This document shows, piece after piece, positions 14,779-23,685 of a stretch of 38,049 nt of DNA. Origin of the DNA: Sphingobacteriales bacterium (GTDB lineage Bacteria; Bacteroidota; Bacteroidia; Chitinophagales; JADIYW01). Positions within the stretch are counted from its first letter, which is position 1; each line of letters begins with the position of its first letter. Location: positions 1 through 38,049 of the forward strand of contig CANHGL010000017.1 of the NCBI GenBank assembly GCA_947460245.1, read 5' to 3'. The notes beneath the pieces were generated by a model, which was given only the letters and a program-made list of their open reading frames with translations, ran no database searches and was not told the origin of the DNA. The translations under genes and the position numbers were made by a program.

Positions 14779-15879
14779 ATGGATCCAGCTTTCCCCACCG
14801 ATTATACATCGATTCTGAAAAGGATAGACGCTGTTGATCCTCTTCAATATGGAAGAACCCGAAATTATAATAATGGCGCAGTAACCTATTTATCGCCCTA
14901 TATCTCAAGAGGTGTTATCAGTACTAAACAAGTATTAGAGATTGTATTAGCAAAAGGCTACGCCATTTCTCATATAGAGAAGTTTGTAAAAGAGCTCTGC
15001 TGGCGGGATTACTTTCAACGGGTTGCACAGCACAAAGATGTTAACCAAGATATAAAGCAACTACAAGCACCTGTTTTAAACAATGAAACGCCCAAAGCTA
15101 TATTGAATGCCTCTACAGGAATACAGGGTATTGATCATGCTATAGAGCTGCTGTATAAAACCGGATACATGCACAATCACTGCAGGATGTATACCGCTTC
15201 CCTGGTGTGCAATATTGCTAAATCGCACTGGCACAACCCCGCCCAATGGATGTATTATCATTTGCTCGACGGTGACTGGGCCAGTAACGCCTGCAGCTGG
15301 CAATGGGTTGCCGGCGCAAACAGTAGTAAAAAATATTATGCCAACCAGGAGAATATAAACAGATATACCTATACAAAACAAGAAAACACATTTCTAGATT
15401 CCTCCTACGAAACCATTGAACAAATGGAGAGACCTGCTGCATTATTATTTACTGAAAAATTTACGCCAGAAAACTATTTGCCAGAAAACTCTACGCTTAA
15501 AATAAATAACTCCATTCCTACTTACATCTATGATTACTATAATCTCGATCCACTATGGCATGAGCAGGAAAACGGGAATCGGATACTATTAATAGAACCT
15601 GATTTTTTTAAGCGCTATCCAGTAAGTAGAAAATGTATAGCCTTTATGCTGAAATTAAGTAAAAATATTCCCGACATTCAAGTATATACTGGTTCATTTA
15701 AGTCTTTCAAAGAAAATTACTCTGTAAAAAGTATTTTTTACAAAGAACATCCTCTCCATGAAGGTTATAGTGGAACTGAAGAAGCCAGAGATTGGATTAT
15801 AGATAACATTACAGAATATTATCCATCCTTTTTTAGTTATTGGAAAAAGATAGAAAAGCAGTTGAGCAAAAAATTATAA
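14779..15879 (+). CDS. Photolyase/cryptochrome-like protein with FAD domain first
   Basis: The 366-residue protein starts directly with the helical FAD-binding region of photolyases: YLSPYISRGVIS (37-48), FVKELCWRDYFQRV (69-82), TGYMHNHCRMYTASL (128-142) and LLDGDWASNACSWQWVAG (162-179). These contain the conserved FAD-contacting residues and electron-transfer tryptophans. The usual N-terminal antenna domain is missing. Instead, residues 245-366 (YDYYNLDPLW, RILLIEPDFFKRYPVS, IQVYTGSF) look like a Rossmann-type antenna-like domain placed at the C-terminus, that is, reversed order. It sits between a TIGR03643-type gene (0-base gap) and a flavin reductase-like gene (4-base gap). It could be a light-driven repair enzyme, a photoreceptor or a flavin-binding partner; activity is not predictable. 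Confidence 0.85.
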   Translation: MDPAFPTDYTSILKRIDAVDPLQYGRTRNYNNGAVTYLSPYISRGVISTKQVLEIVLAKGYAISHIEKFVKELCWRDYFQRVAQHKDVNQDIKQLQAPVLNNETPKAILNASTGIQGIDHAIELLYKTGYMHNHCRMYTASLVCNIAKSHWHNPAQWMYYHLLDGDWASNACSWQWVAGANSSKKYYANQENINRYTYTKQENTFLDSSYETIEQMERPAALLFTEKFTPENYLPENSTLKINNSIPTYIYDYYNLDPLWHEQENGNRILLIEPDFFKRYPVSRKCIAFMLKLSKNIPDIQVYTGSFKSFKENYSVKSIFYKEHPLHEGYSGTEEARDWIIDNITEYYPSFFSYWKKIEKQLSKKL

Positions 15880-15883
15880 ACGT

Positions 15884-16492
15884 ATGATCTTAAACAAAAA
15901 TGATATTGAAGAATTAGAACAGCGCTACCGAACTGCCTTTATAAATTCCTTATCTGGTTTTCGCCAAGCCGTGTTGGTAGGCACAACCTCTCCTCAGCAT
16001 AATAATAACCTGGCCATCTTTAATTCGCTCATTCACTTGGGTGCACATCCTGCCTTGTTTGGGTTGATAAGCAGGCCATCAAACGTACAGCGAGATACCT
16101 TGCAAAACATCCTAGACACTAAGGTATATACCGTAAACTATGTACAAGCTGCAGATTATACAAAGGCACATCAAACTTCTGCACGATACGAAAAAGATAT
16201 TTCTGAATTTGAAAAAGTAGGCTTTAATACATTTTTTTATCCCGAATGCCAGGCCCCATTTGTGGAAGAGGCTATTGTAAAAATAGCGCTACAATTCGAA
16301 GAATGTATTCCTATTCCTTTAAACGGAACGGTGCTTATCATTGGCAGCGTGATGCAGGTGCATATCGCCGATGCTATGGTAGAAGAAGACGGGTTTGTAA
16401 ACTTAGCGGCATCAGAAGTATTGATTAGTCAGGGCCTTGATGCTTACTTTATCGCTAAAGACCTAGGGCGGCTTCCTTATGCAAAACCTTAA
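15884..16492 (+). CDS. Flavin reductase-like (FMN-binding split barrel) protein
   Basis: The 202-residue protein fits the DIM6/NTAB-type flavin reductase-like family. Seen are LVGTTSPQHNNNLAIFNSLIHLGAHPALFGLISRP (32-66), the typical barrel segment around the flavin site, and a C-terminal region with GTVLIIGSVMQVHIADAMV (about 148-166). Such proteins bind FMN or FAD and reduce it with NAD(P)H, or use bound flavin for other redox steps. Encoded four bases after the FAD-domain photolyase-like gene and 23 before DUF2256, it is likely to supply or keep reduced the flavin of the two photolyase homologues. That role is inferred from gene order only. Confidence 0.82.
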   Translation: MILNKNDIEELEQRYRTAFINSLSGFRQAVLVGTTSPQHNNNLAIFNSLIHLGAHPALFGLISRPSNVQRDTLQNILDTKVYTVNYVQAADYTKAHQTSARYEKDISEFEKVGFNTFFYPECQAPFVEEAIVKIALQFEECIPIPLNGTVLIIGSVMQVHIADAMVEEDGFVNLAASEVLISQGLDAYFIAKDLGRLPYAKP

Positions 16493-16515
16493 GTTAAATA
16501 TAAAGCCCTTTAGCA

Positions 16516-16656
16516 ATGAAAACATTAAAGAAAGAATTTTTGCCACAAAAGATTTGCATCGTTTGTGGAAGACCTTTTACATGGCGTAAAAAATGGGAAA
16601 AAGTTTGGGAAGAGGTAAAATATTGCAGCGAGCAATGCAGAAGAAATAAACAATAA
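16516..16656 (+). CDS. DUF2256 zinc-ribbon mini-protein
   Basis: This 46-residue ORF starts at an ATG and ends two bases before the next ATG. It carries two cysteine pairs: C14-x-x-C17 in [10 protein letters not shown] and C37-x-x-x-C41 in KYCSEQCRR. Between them is a conserved basic/aromatic stretch ([14 protein letters not shown]). This is the complete DUF2256 pattern, suggesting a small zinc-binding protein. DUF2256 genes are usually found next to cryptochrome/photolyase genes; sometimes the domain is fused to other proteins. Its function is unknown. Close spacing to the following photolyase suggests co-expression and perhaps a nucleic-acid or protein contact. Confidence 0.9.
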   Translation: MKTLKKEFLPQKICIVCGRPFTWRKKWEKVWEEVKYCSEQCRRNKQ

Positions 16657-16658
16657 AT

Positions 16659-18134
16659 ATGAGCAGAACCGGTATTATTTTTCCCCATCAATTAATAGAG
16701 CAGAATATACTTGCTTCGACATGCGACACGATTTATTTAGTGGAAGAATGGTTGTTCTTCAGACAATATAATTTTCATAAACAGAAAATTGCTTTTCACA
16801 GAGCGAGTATGAAATTTTATGAAAGCTATCTTCTATCAAAAAACATAAGCGTAGTATATGTGGATGCTCAACAGGAACTATCGGATATACGCAAACTGCT
16901 TCCTTATTTAAAAACAAATGGTATTGATCATATAGAATACATAGACACTACAGATTATTTGCTGGAAAGAAGGATAAACCAAGCCTGCAATAAACACCAG
17001 ATTAAATTACATCTGCATCCTACATCGTTATTCATGAATACTGCTGAAGAGATAGCTGCCTACTTCTCAGATAAAAAAAGAATGTTTCAAACTGACTTCT
17101 ATAAACACCAGCGCATACAGAAAAATATACTAGTAGACGAGCATAAGAAACCACTGGGTGGTAAGTGGACCTTCGATGAGGAGAATCGTTTAAAATATCC
17201 GAAAGGAAAAAACCCACCGAAAACTAATTTCATAGCTGGAAATAAATTTAATACAGAAGCCATCACATATACAAAAAAACATTTCTCTGATAACTACGGA
17301 AAGCTAAATCCTGATTTTATTTATCCTACTACTTATACTGAAAGTAAGGCGTGGTTAAATGATTTTTTTCAATCCAGATTTTCTGAATTTGGTGCTTACG
17401 AAGATGCTATCCTATCTTCTGAAAATATACTACACCATAGTGTTTTAACACCTATGATGAATGTGGGCTTGTTAACACCAGACTATATTATAGAGCAAAC
17501 CCTCCTCTATGCAGGACAGCATGAGATTCCATTAAATTCTTTAGAGGGTTTTATCCGACAAATTATAGGATGGAGAGAGTTTATAAGAGCAGTTTACCAA
17601 TTAAAAGGTACGGAAGAACGCACCAAAAACTACTGGGGCTTTACCCGAAAAATACCCCCTGCCTTCTGGACCGGAACTACGGGAATAGCTCCGCTGGATG
17701 ACACTATAAAGAAAGTGTTGGAAACAGGTTATTGTCATCATATTGAACGACTGATGGTGTTGGGTAATTTTATGCTATTATGCGAATTTGATCCAGATGA
17801 AGTTTACCGCTGGTTCATGGAATTATTTATTGATGCCTACGACTGGGTAATGGTGCCTAATGTTTATGGTATGAGCCAGTTTTCAGATGGTGGGCTAATG
17901 GCCACCAAACCCTATATAAGTGGCAGTAATTACTTAATGAAGATGAGTGATTATAAAAAAGGAGATTGGCAAAAAGTGTGGGATGGATTATTCTGGAGAT
18001 TTATGCACGTACACCGCGACTACTTCTTACAGAATCCCAGATTAGGCATGCTGGTAAACAGTTTTGATAAAATGCCGGAGGACAAACGCATGGGTCATCT
18101 GCAAAATGCTGAAGCGTTTCTTAATAAATGGTAG
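16659..18134 (+). CDS. Cryptochrome/photolyase of the PhrB-like group without Fe-S cysteines
   Basis: The 491-residue protein matches the prokaryotic (6-4) photolyase/FeS-BCP group. The N-terminal DPRP domain (IFPHQLIEQN, LVEEWLFFRQYNFHKQKIAFHRASMKFY; 7-55) is followed by the helical FAD domain (FIRQIIGWREFIRAVY 298-313; GYCHHIERLMVLGNF 357-371; WVMVPNVYGMSQFSDGG 396-412). The paired histidines of the active site are H360-H361. The four cysteines that hold the 4Fe-4S cluster in PhrB are absent by my alignment: the position before the HH helix is in IAPLDD (343-348), and the segment with the Cys pair and the fourth Cys is shortened to MSDYKKGDWQKVWDGLFW (429-446). It closes the light/flavin cluster. 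Likely a DNA photolyase or a cryptochrome; substrate unproven. Confidence 0.9.
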   Translation: MSRTGIIFPHQLIEQNILASTCDTIYLVEEWLFFRQYNFHKQKIAFHRASMKFYESYLLSKNISVVYVDAQQELSDIRKLLPYLKTNGIDHIEYIDTTDYLLERRINQACNKHQIKLHLHPTSLFMNTAEEIAAYFSDKKRMFQTDFYKHQRIQKNILVDEHKKPLGGKWTFDEENRLKYPKGKNPPKTNFIAGNKFNTEAITYTKKHFSDNYGKLNPDFIYPTTYTESKAWLNDFFQSRFSEFGAYEDAILSSENILHHSVLTPMMNVGLLTPDYIIEQTLLYAGQHEIPLNSLEGFIRQIIGWREFIRAVYQLKGTEERTKNYWGFTRKIPPAFWTGTTGIAPLDDTIKKVLETGYCHHIERLMVLGNFMLLCEFDPDEVYRWFMELFIDAYDWVMVPNVYGMSQFSDGGLMATKPYISGSNYLMKMSDYKKGDWQKVWDGLFWRFMHVHRDYFLQNPRLGMLVNSFDKMPEDKRMGHLQNAEAFLNKW

Positions 18135-18200
18135 CGCCTGAAGACCTCAACTATTTGATAAAATCATAAGAACAGTTAATAGAGATAGGAATCACGCCCA

Positions 18201-21200
18201 CTACATATTTCTTCTGTATTGTCCGCCTACCTCAAACAGAGCGTTAGTCACCTGACCTAAGCTACAGTATTTTGCCGTTTCTATTAATATTTCAAACAAA
18301 TTTTGATTTTGTAGTGCAGCAGCTTTTAATCGCTCCAATTGTTGTTGCGCGACCTCGCTGTTTCTGGTATGCAAATACTTAATGTTAGAAATCTGTAACT
18401 GCTTCTCTTCCTCCGTACTGCGTATAACTTCTTTTGGTAAAATAGTGGGAGAGCCCTTGGAAGACAAGAAAGTGTTCACCCCAATAATCGGCATCTCTCC
18501 TGTGTGCTTTCTCATTTCATAATACATACTCTCTTCCTGTATCTTGCTGCGTTGGTACATAGTTTCCATAGCACCTAATACGCCTCCACGCTCTGTAATT
18601 CTATCGAACTCTGCATACACGGCTTCCTCTACCAGGTCGGTTAATTCTTCAATGATAAACGAACCTTGAATAGGGTTTTCATTCTTTGCCAACCCTAATT
18701 CCTTATTAATAATTAGCTGTATCGCCATCGCCCTTCTCACACTTTCTTCCGTTGGTGTAGTAATAGCTTCATCATAGGCGTTAGTGTGCAATGAATTACA
18801 GTTATCATAAATAGCATACAAAGCCTGTAGCGTAGTGCGGATGTCATTAAAATCAATTTCCTGTGCATGTAAGCTTCTGCCACTCGTCTGTATATGGTAT
18901 TTTAATTTCTGACTTCTGTCATTTGCTTTATACAGATGCTTCATGGCTTTCGCCCATATTTTACGGGCTACTCTGCCGATTACTGAATACTCCGGATCGA
19001 TACCGTTAGAGAAAAAGAAAGACAAATTAGGTGCGAAATCGTCTACCTTCATACCCCTTGATAAATAGTATTCTACAAAAGAGAAACCATTAGACAAGGT
19101 AAAAGCCAATTGTGAAATAGGATTGGCACCAGCTTCTGCAATATGGTAGCCGCTGATAGAAACGGAATAGAAATTTCTTATTTGATGTTGTACAAAATAT
19201 TCCTGTACATCTCCCATTAATTTTAAAGAGAACTCTGTAGAAAAGATACAAGTATTTTGCGCCTGGTCTTCTTTTAGAATATCTGCTTGCACCGTACCCC
19301 TTACCTGCGATAATGCATATGCCTTCAACTTATCATAAATTGCTTTGGGCAATACCTGATCGCCTGTTACCCCTAGCAACAGTAAGCCTAAACCATTATT
19401 TCCTTCCGGCAAAGCACCATTATATGCGGGTCGTTTTACTTTTTTTTGTTGATAGATCTGCTCTATCTTTTGATTCACTTCTTCTGTAAGATTATGCTCG
19501 CGGATATATTTCTCACACTGCTGATCGATGGCAGCATTCATAAAAAAAGCACAGATAGTTGCAGCAGGCCCGTTTATCGTCATAGATACCGACGTAGACG
19601 GATCGCATAAATCAAAACCAGAGTATAATTTTTTTGCGTCATCCAGCGAACAGATAGATACTCCTGAATTACCGATCTTTCCATAGATATCCGGACGCAA
19701 TGCAGGATCTTCCCCATAAAGCGTAACACTGTCGAATGCCGTAGACAAACGTTTAGCTGAAACCCCTAGCGATACATAATGGAATCGCTTGTTGGTGCGC
19801 TCCGGACCACCCTCACCGGCAAACATACGTGCTGGATCTTCGTTCTCTCGTTTAAACGGAAAAACTCCTGCAGTGTATGGAAACTCTCCGGGTACATTTT
19901 CCTGCAAGTTCCATTTTAGAATATCTCCCCAAGCCTCATACTTCGGAAGCGCTACTTTTGCAATTTGTAAGTGTGATAGCGACTCTGTATGTGTTTTTAT
20001 TTTTATCTCTTTATCCCTTACTTTAAATACATAAAATTCATTGGAATAGTTGGCTTGCTTTGCCTTCCACGTATCTAATATCTCTTTACAATCCGGATGC
20101 AACTTCAACGACTTCATGTGTATGAGTTGATCTACTTCCGGTGTTGTTTTTTCTGCCATTTCCTTTACGCGGTGTAGTGCATAAAGATCTTGCGCAATTT
20201 CTTTTTGCTCTTTTACCCAGTTATCATAATTCCGGTTATTAGAAGTAATATCTGAGAGATAACGCACTCTAGAGGGAGGAATGATAAATATTTTTTCTGA
20301 TGCTCCTGTTCTTAGTTGAATCTTGGAATCCCACTGAACTTGATTCTTTTCAATGATTTTCTGAACAACAGCCTTGTATAATTCATTAGTACCCGGATCA
20401 TTAAACTGTGCAGCAATACTTCCATATACCGGCATTTCTTCCGGATCTATATCCCACCAGCCTTTATTGCGCTGATATTGTTTCTTCACATCACGCAATG
20501 CATCCAGCGCACCTCGTTTATCAAATTTATTAATCGCAACCAGGTCAGCAAAATCAAGCATATCAATTTTTTCTAACTGAGAAGCTGCGCCATACTCCGG
20601 CGTCATTACATATAAGTTAGTGCTGGCATAATCTACTATTTCTGTTCCTGATTGACCTATGCCTGAAGTTTCAATAATGATGAGGTCATAGGCGGCAGCA
20701 CTCAATATATCTATCGTTTGATGTAAGGATTTGGAGGTAGAGGCATTAGTTTGGCGTGTTGCCATAGAACGCATGTACACGCTAGGATTGTTGATAGCAT
20801 TCATGCGTATTCTGTCACCTAATAAAGCACCACCAGTTTTTCTTCTACTTGGATCTACAGAAACAATGGCTATAGTCTTATCCGGAAAATCGAGTATAAA
20901 TCTGCGTACCAACTCATCGGTTAATGATGACTTCCCCGCTCCGCCCGTTCCAGTAATCCCCAGGGTGGGAGTGGGTATTTTTAATGCCGACACTTGGGCA
21001 TGAAATCTTTCAAATTCTTCGGAGTAATTCTCCGCGCTGGAAATCAGCTGCGCGATATGGTGAATATCTTTTGCTTTCAGTTTTTTTTCATCCAAACTTA
21101 TCCCCTTTCCACACGGAAAATCACAACGCTGCAGTAAATCATTAATCATACCCTGCAAACCCATTGCACGTCCGTCATCCGGACTATATATACGTTCAAT

Positions 21201-21551
21201 CCCGTAGGCGTGTAATTCTTCAATCTCAGAAGGCAATATAGTACCGCCGCCACCGCCTACAATTTTAATATGTCCACATCCCCGCTCCTTCAATAAGTCA
21301 TACATATACTTCAGAAATTCTGTGTGTCCACCCTGATAGGAAGTGAAAGCAATTGCATTAGCATCTTCCTGTATAGCACACTCCACAATCTCCTGCACAG
21401 AGCGGTTATGCCCCAAATGGATAACCTCTGCTCCGGAAGCCTGGATAATTCTGCGCATTACATTAATAGCCGCATCATGCCCATCGAAGAGAGAGGCTGC
21501 GGTAACAATTCGTATCTTATTTTTCAGCTGGTATGGAACTGGCTCTTGCAT
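18201..21551 (-). CDS. icmF: Fused B12-dependent acyl-CoA mutase (isobutyryl-CoA mutase, IcmF)
   Basis: The 1116-residue protein has the full IcmF layout. It begins with a B12-binding domain (FDGHDAAIN at 22-30, with the cobalt-ligand His25). Then comes a MeaB/ArgK-like G-protein chaperone domain (GTGGAGKSS at 201-209, NKFDKRG as base-recognition motif) and a methylmalonyl-CoA-mutase-type TIM barrel ([25 protein letters not shown] near 567-592; [13 protein letters not shown]). IcmF interconverts isobutyryl-CoA and n-butyryl-CoA; GVFPF in the substrate pocket favours this over methylmalonyl-CoA mutase. The G-domain loads and protects the cofactor. Length is normal (about 1090-1120). It is transcribed from its own promoter, divergent from transketolase. 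Pivalyl-CoA mutase, a close relative, cannot be excluded. Confidence 0.93.
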   Translation of the reverse strand: MQEPVPYQLKNKIRIVTAASLFDGHDAAINVMRRIIQASGAEVIHLGHNRSVQEIVECAIQEDANAIAFTSYQGGHTEFLKYMYDLLKERGCGHIKIVGGGGGTILPSEIEELHAYGIERIYSPDDGRAMGLQGMINDLLQRCDFPCGKGISLDEKKLKAKDIHHIAQLISSAENYSEEFERFHAQVSALKIPTPTLGITGTGGAGKSSLTDELVRRFILDFPDKTIAIVSVDPSRRKTGGALLGDRIRMNAINNPSVYMRSMATRQTNASTSKSLHQTIDILSAAAYDLIIIETSGIGQSGTEIVDYASTNLYVMTPEYGAASQLEKIDMLDFADLVAINKFDKRGALDALRDVKKQYQRNKGWWDIDPEEMPVYGSIAAQFNDPGTNELYKAVVQKIIEKNQVQWDSKIQLRTGASEKIFIIPPSRVRYLSDITSNNRNYDNWVKEQKEIAQDLYALHRVKEMAEKTTPEVDQLIHMKSLKLHPDCKEILDTWKAKQANYSNEFYVFKVRDKEIKIKTHTESLSHLQIAKVALPKYEAWGDILKWNLQENVPGEFPYTAGVFPFKRENEDPARMFAGEGGPERTNKRFHYVSLGVSAKRLSTAFDSVTLYGEDPALRPDIYGKIGNSGVSICSLDDAKKLYSGFDLCDPSTSVSMTINGPAATICAFFMNAAIDQQCEKYIREHNLTEEVNQKIEQIYQQKKVKRPAYNGALPEGNNGLGLLLLGVTGDQVLPKAIYDKLKAYALSQVRGTVQADILKEDQAQNTCIFSTEFSLKLMGDVQEYFVQHQIRNFYSVSISGYHIAEAGANPISQLAFTLSNGFSFVEYYLSRGMKVDDFAPNLSFFFSNGIDPEYSVIGRVARKIWAKAMKHLYKANDRSQKLKYHIQTSGRSLHAQEIDFNDIRTTLQALYAIYDNCNSLHTNAYDEAITTPTEESVRRAMAIQLIINKELGLAKNENPIQGSFIIEELTDLVEEAVYAEFDRITERGGVLGAMETMYQRSKIQEESMYYEMRKHTGEMPIIGVNTFLSSKGSPTILPKEVIRSTEEEKQLQISNIKYLHTRNSEVAQQQLERLKAAALQNQNLFEILIETAKYCSLGQVTNALFEVGGQYRRNM

Positions 21552-21568
21552 AGGTAATATTGATAGTA

Positions 21569-21602
21569 CAAATTTAAGGTATTACCGGAGTTTTTAAGCA
21601 AA
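21569..21602 (-). promoter_or_regulatory. Promoter of icmF
   Basis: On the minus strand, TTTG (21599-21602) is followed after 22 bases by TAAATTTG (21569-21576), a match to TAnnTTTG. The expected start is about 12 bases before the icmF ATG, so the leader is very short. Confidence 0.5.
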
Positions 21603-21776
21603 AACTCTGCTTAAATAACAAAGTAATCGACTAAAGCTCACTTATCCTGCTTACAATTATTTCCTCTTCATCGAATTTACCGACAGGACAGCGGCAGAAA
21701 TTTTCATATAGCAGTTGTCATAGATTACAGCAAGAAAATAGATATTCACATTATCTTTTAGAAACGTATAAAATGG

Positions 21777-21784
21777 TATTTTTG
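21777..21784 (+). promoter_or_regulatory. Probable -7 box for the transketolase operon
   Basis: TATTTTTG fits TAnnTTTG. A weak -33 partner TTTT lies 17 bases upstream (21756-21759). The implied leader is about 50 bases. I see no riboswitch in it, in particular no TPP aptamer. Confidence 0.4.
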
Positions 21785-21838
21785 AAAAAATTGTGCCCGG
21801 AAGCAATTTTATTTTTTATCCGGTATTAAACTTCTGCT

Positions 21839-22678
21839 ATGCAAATTGACGAACTACAGCAAATCGCCACACAGGTAAGAAGAGATATTGTGCGCATGGT
21901 ACATCAATGCAAGAGTGGCCACCCAGGTGGTGCGCTGGGTTGTACTGATTTTCTTACTGCATTGTATTTTGAGATAATGAAAGTAGACACCTCATTTAAT
22001 ATGGATGGCGTTGGAGAAGATTTGTTCTTTTTATCCAACGGACATATCTCACCACTGTTCTATAGCGTGCTGGCAAGACGTGGTTTTTTTGAGCCGAAAG
22101 AATTGGGATCATTCCGTCACATCAACTCTCGTTTACAGGGCCATCCTACTACGCATGATGGATTGCCGGGCATCCGTATCGCATCAGGTAGTTTAGGACA
22201 AGGCATCTCTGTAGCTGTTGGTGCAGCTCTTGCAAAAAAGATGAATAAAGACGACAGATTAGTTTATGTGTTAACAGGCGATGGCGAATTACAAGAGGGT
22301 CAAATTTGGGAAGCAGTAATATTCGCTGCAGCTAAAAAAGTAGATAATCTGGTTGTTACTGTTGACTGGAACAATTGCCAGATTGATGGTACCACACAAC
22401 AGGTTTGTGATCTGGGAGATTTGCGTGCAAAATTTGTCGCTTTCGGATGGGATGTACTGGAGATGAATGGAAATGATATGGAAGAGGTTGTGCGCACCCT
22501 TAAAAGTGCTCAGCAACATACCATGAAAGACAAACCGGTATTAATCTTAATGAAAACAGAAATGGGCTTTGGCGTAGATTATATGATGGGTACCCATAAG
22601 TGGCATGGCAGCGCACCTAATGACGAACAATTAAAAAACGCATTTGCGCAATTGCCGGAAACACTCGGTGATTATTAA
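21839..22678 (+). CDS. Transketolase, N-terminal (TPP-binding) subunit
   Basis: The 279 residues cover the first half of transketolase, which with its partner transfers two-carbon units in the pentose phosphate pathway. Seen are HQCKSGHPGGALGCTDFLTALYF (22-44), LSNGHISPLFYSVL, GSLGQGISVAVGAALA (118-133) and the TPP motif GDGELQEGQIWEA, ending in WNN about 30 residues later (Asn ligands for the metal ion). The two-gene form is common in Bacteroidota and other bacteria. The second subunit follows after 33 bases. Cofactor TPP is the product of thiL in this window. A 1-deoxyxylulose-5-phosphate synthase is unlikely because of length and motif spelling. Confidence 0.93.
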   Translation: MQIDELQQIATQVRRDIVRMVHQCKSGHPGGALGCTDFLTALYFEIMKVDTSFNMDGVGEDLFFLSNGHISPLFYSVLARRGFFEPKELGSFRHINSRLQGHPTTHDGLPGIRIASGSLGQGISVAVGAALAKKMNKDDRLVYVLTGDGELQEGQIWEAVIFAAAKKVDNLVVTVDWNNCQIDGTTQQVCDLGDLRAKFVAFGWDVLEMNGNDMEEVVRTLKSAQQHTMKDKPVLILMKTEMGFGVDYMMGTHKWHGSAPNDEQLKNAFAQLPETLGDY

Positions 22679-22711
22679 ACGACTTCTTCACTATTTAGTA
22701 TCGGAAAAAAT

Positions 22712-23674
22712 ATGTCATTAGCAAATATCACCTATACAGAAAAGAAAGATACAAGATCCGGATTTGGGGTCGGTATATACGAAGCGGGCCTTGCCAATAA
22801 GAATGTAGTAGCGCTTTGCGCTGACCTGGTAGGCTCACTTAAGCTGGAAAAATTTATTGAAACATTTCCAGACAGATTTATACAAACGGGAATAGCAGAA
22901 GCCAATATGATTGGTATCGCTGCTGGCCTTACCATTGGTGGAAAAATTCCGGTAGCTACTACCTTTGCTAATTTTGGAACAGGAAGGGTATATGATCAGA
23001 TTCGTCAGTCAGTAGCATACTCCGATAAAAATGTGAAAATCTGTTGCTCGCATGCAGGCCTTACGCTTGGCGAAGATGGTGCTACGCATCAGATACTGGA
23101 AGATATAGGTTTGATGAAAATGCTTCCCGGAATGACGGTAATGGTTCCCTGTGATTATAATCAAACCCGATTGGCTACCAAGGCTATTATAGAAAAACAT
23201 GGTCCTGTTTACCTGCGCTTCGGAAGGCCGGTATGGCCAATATTTACTATTGCTGAAGATCCAGACTTTGAAATTGGAAAAGCACAATTCTTATCGGAAG
23301 GCAAGGATGTAACCATTATCGCCTGTGGCCATTTGGTCTGGCATGCAGTGCTTGCAGGTCAAGAGCTGGAAAAGAAAGGAATCAGTGTAGAAGTAATTAA
23401 TATGCATACCATTAAACCGCTGGATGTAGATGCTATTCTACGTTCTGTACAAAAAACGAAATGTGTAGTAACCGCTGAAGAGCACCAGATGGCGGGCGGA
23501 CTTGGGGAAAGCGTGGCAAGCGTATTAGCACAGTCGTATTTAGCTCCACTCGAAATGGTAGCTGTAAAAGACAGCTTTGGTGAAAGCGGTACTCCTGATC
23601 AGTTACTGGAAAAATATGGCTTAATGCCAAAGAATATTATCGCTGCTGCAGAGAAAGTAATGGCAAGAAAATAA
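22712..23674 (+). CDS. Transketolase, C-terminal (pyrimidine-binding) subunit
   Basis: The 320-residue protein is the second half of transketolase. The pyrimidine domain contains TRSGFGVGIYEAG (15-27), FIQTGIAEANMIGIAAGL with the catalytic Glu that activates TPP (near 63), ATTFANFGTGR and CSHAGLTLGEDGATHQ. The C-terminal domain runs from about residue 190 (EGKDVTIIACGHLVWHAVLAG; EEHQMAGGLGESVASVL; FGESGTPDQLLEKYGL). It would form an alpha2beta2 complex with the product of the gene 33 bases upstream. It converges on the amidase gene, with stop codons 11 bases apart. Confidence 0.93.
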   Translation: MSLANITYTEKKDTRSGFGVGIYEAGLANKNVVALCADLVGSLKLEKFIETFPDRFIQTGIAEANMIGIAAGLTIGGKIPVATTFANFGTGRVYDQIRQSVAYSDKNVKICCSHAGLTLGEDGATHQILEDIGLMKMLPGMTVMVPCDYNQTRLATKAIIEKHGPVYLRFGRPVWPIFTIAEDPDFEIGKAQFLSEGKDVTIIACGHLVWHAVLAGQELEKKGISVEVINMHTIKPLDVDAILRSVQKTKCVVTAEEHQMAGGLGESVASVLAQSYLAPLEMVAVKDSFGESGTPDQLLEKYGLMPKNIIAAAEKVMARK

Positions 23675-23685
23675 TACGTCGGAAA

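Noticed and set aside
21552-21838. Possible TPP or cobalamin riboswitch between icmF and transketolase
   Set aside because: I found promoter-like boxes on both strands but no conserved aptamer sequence of either class.
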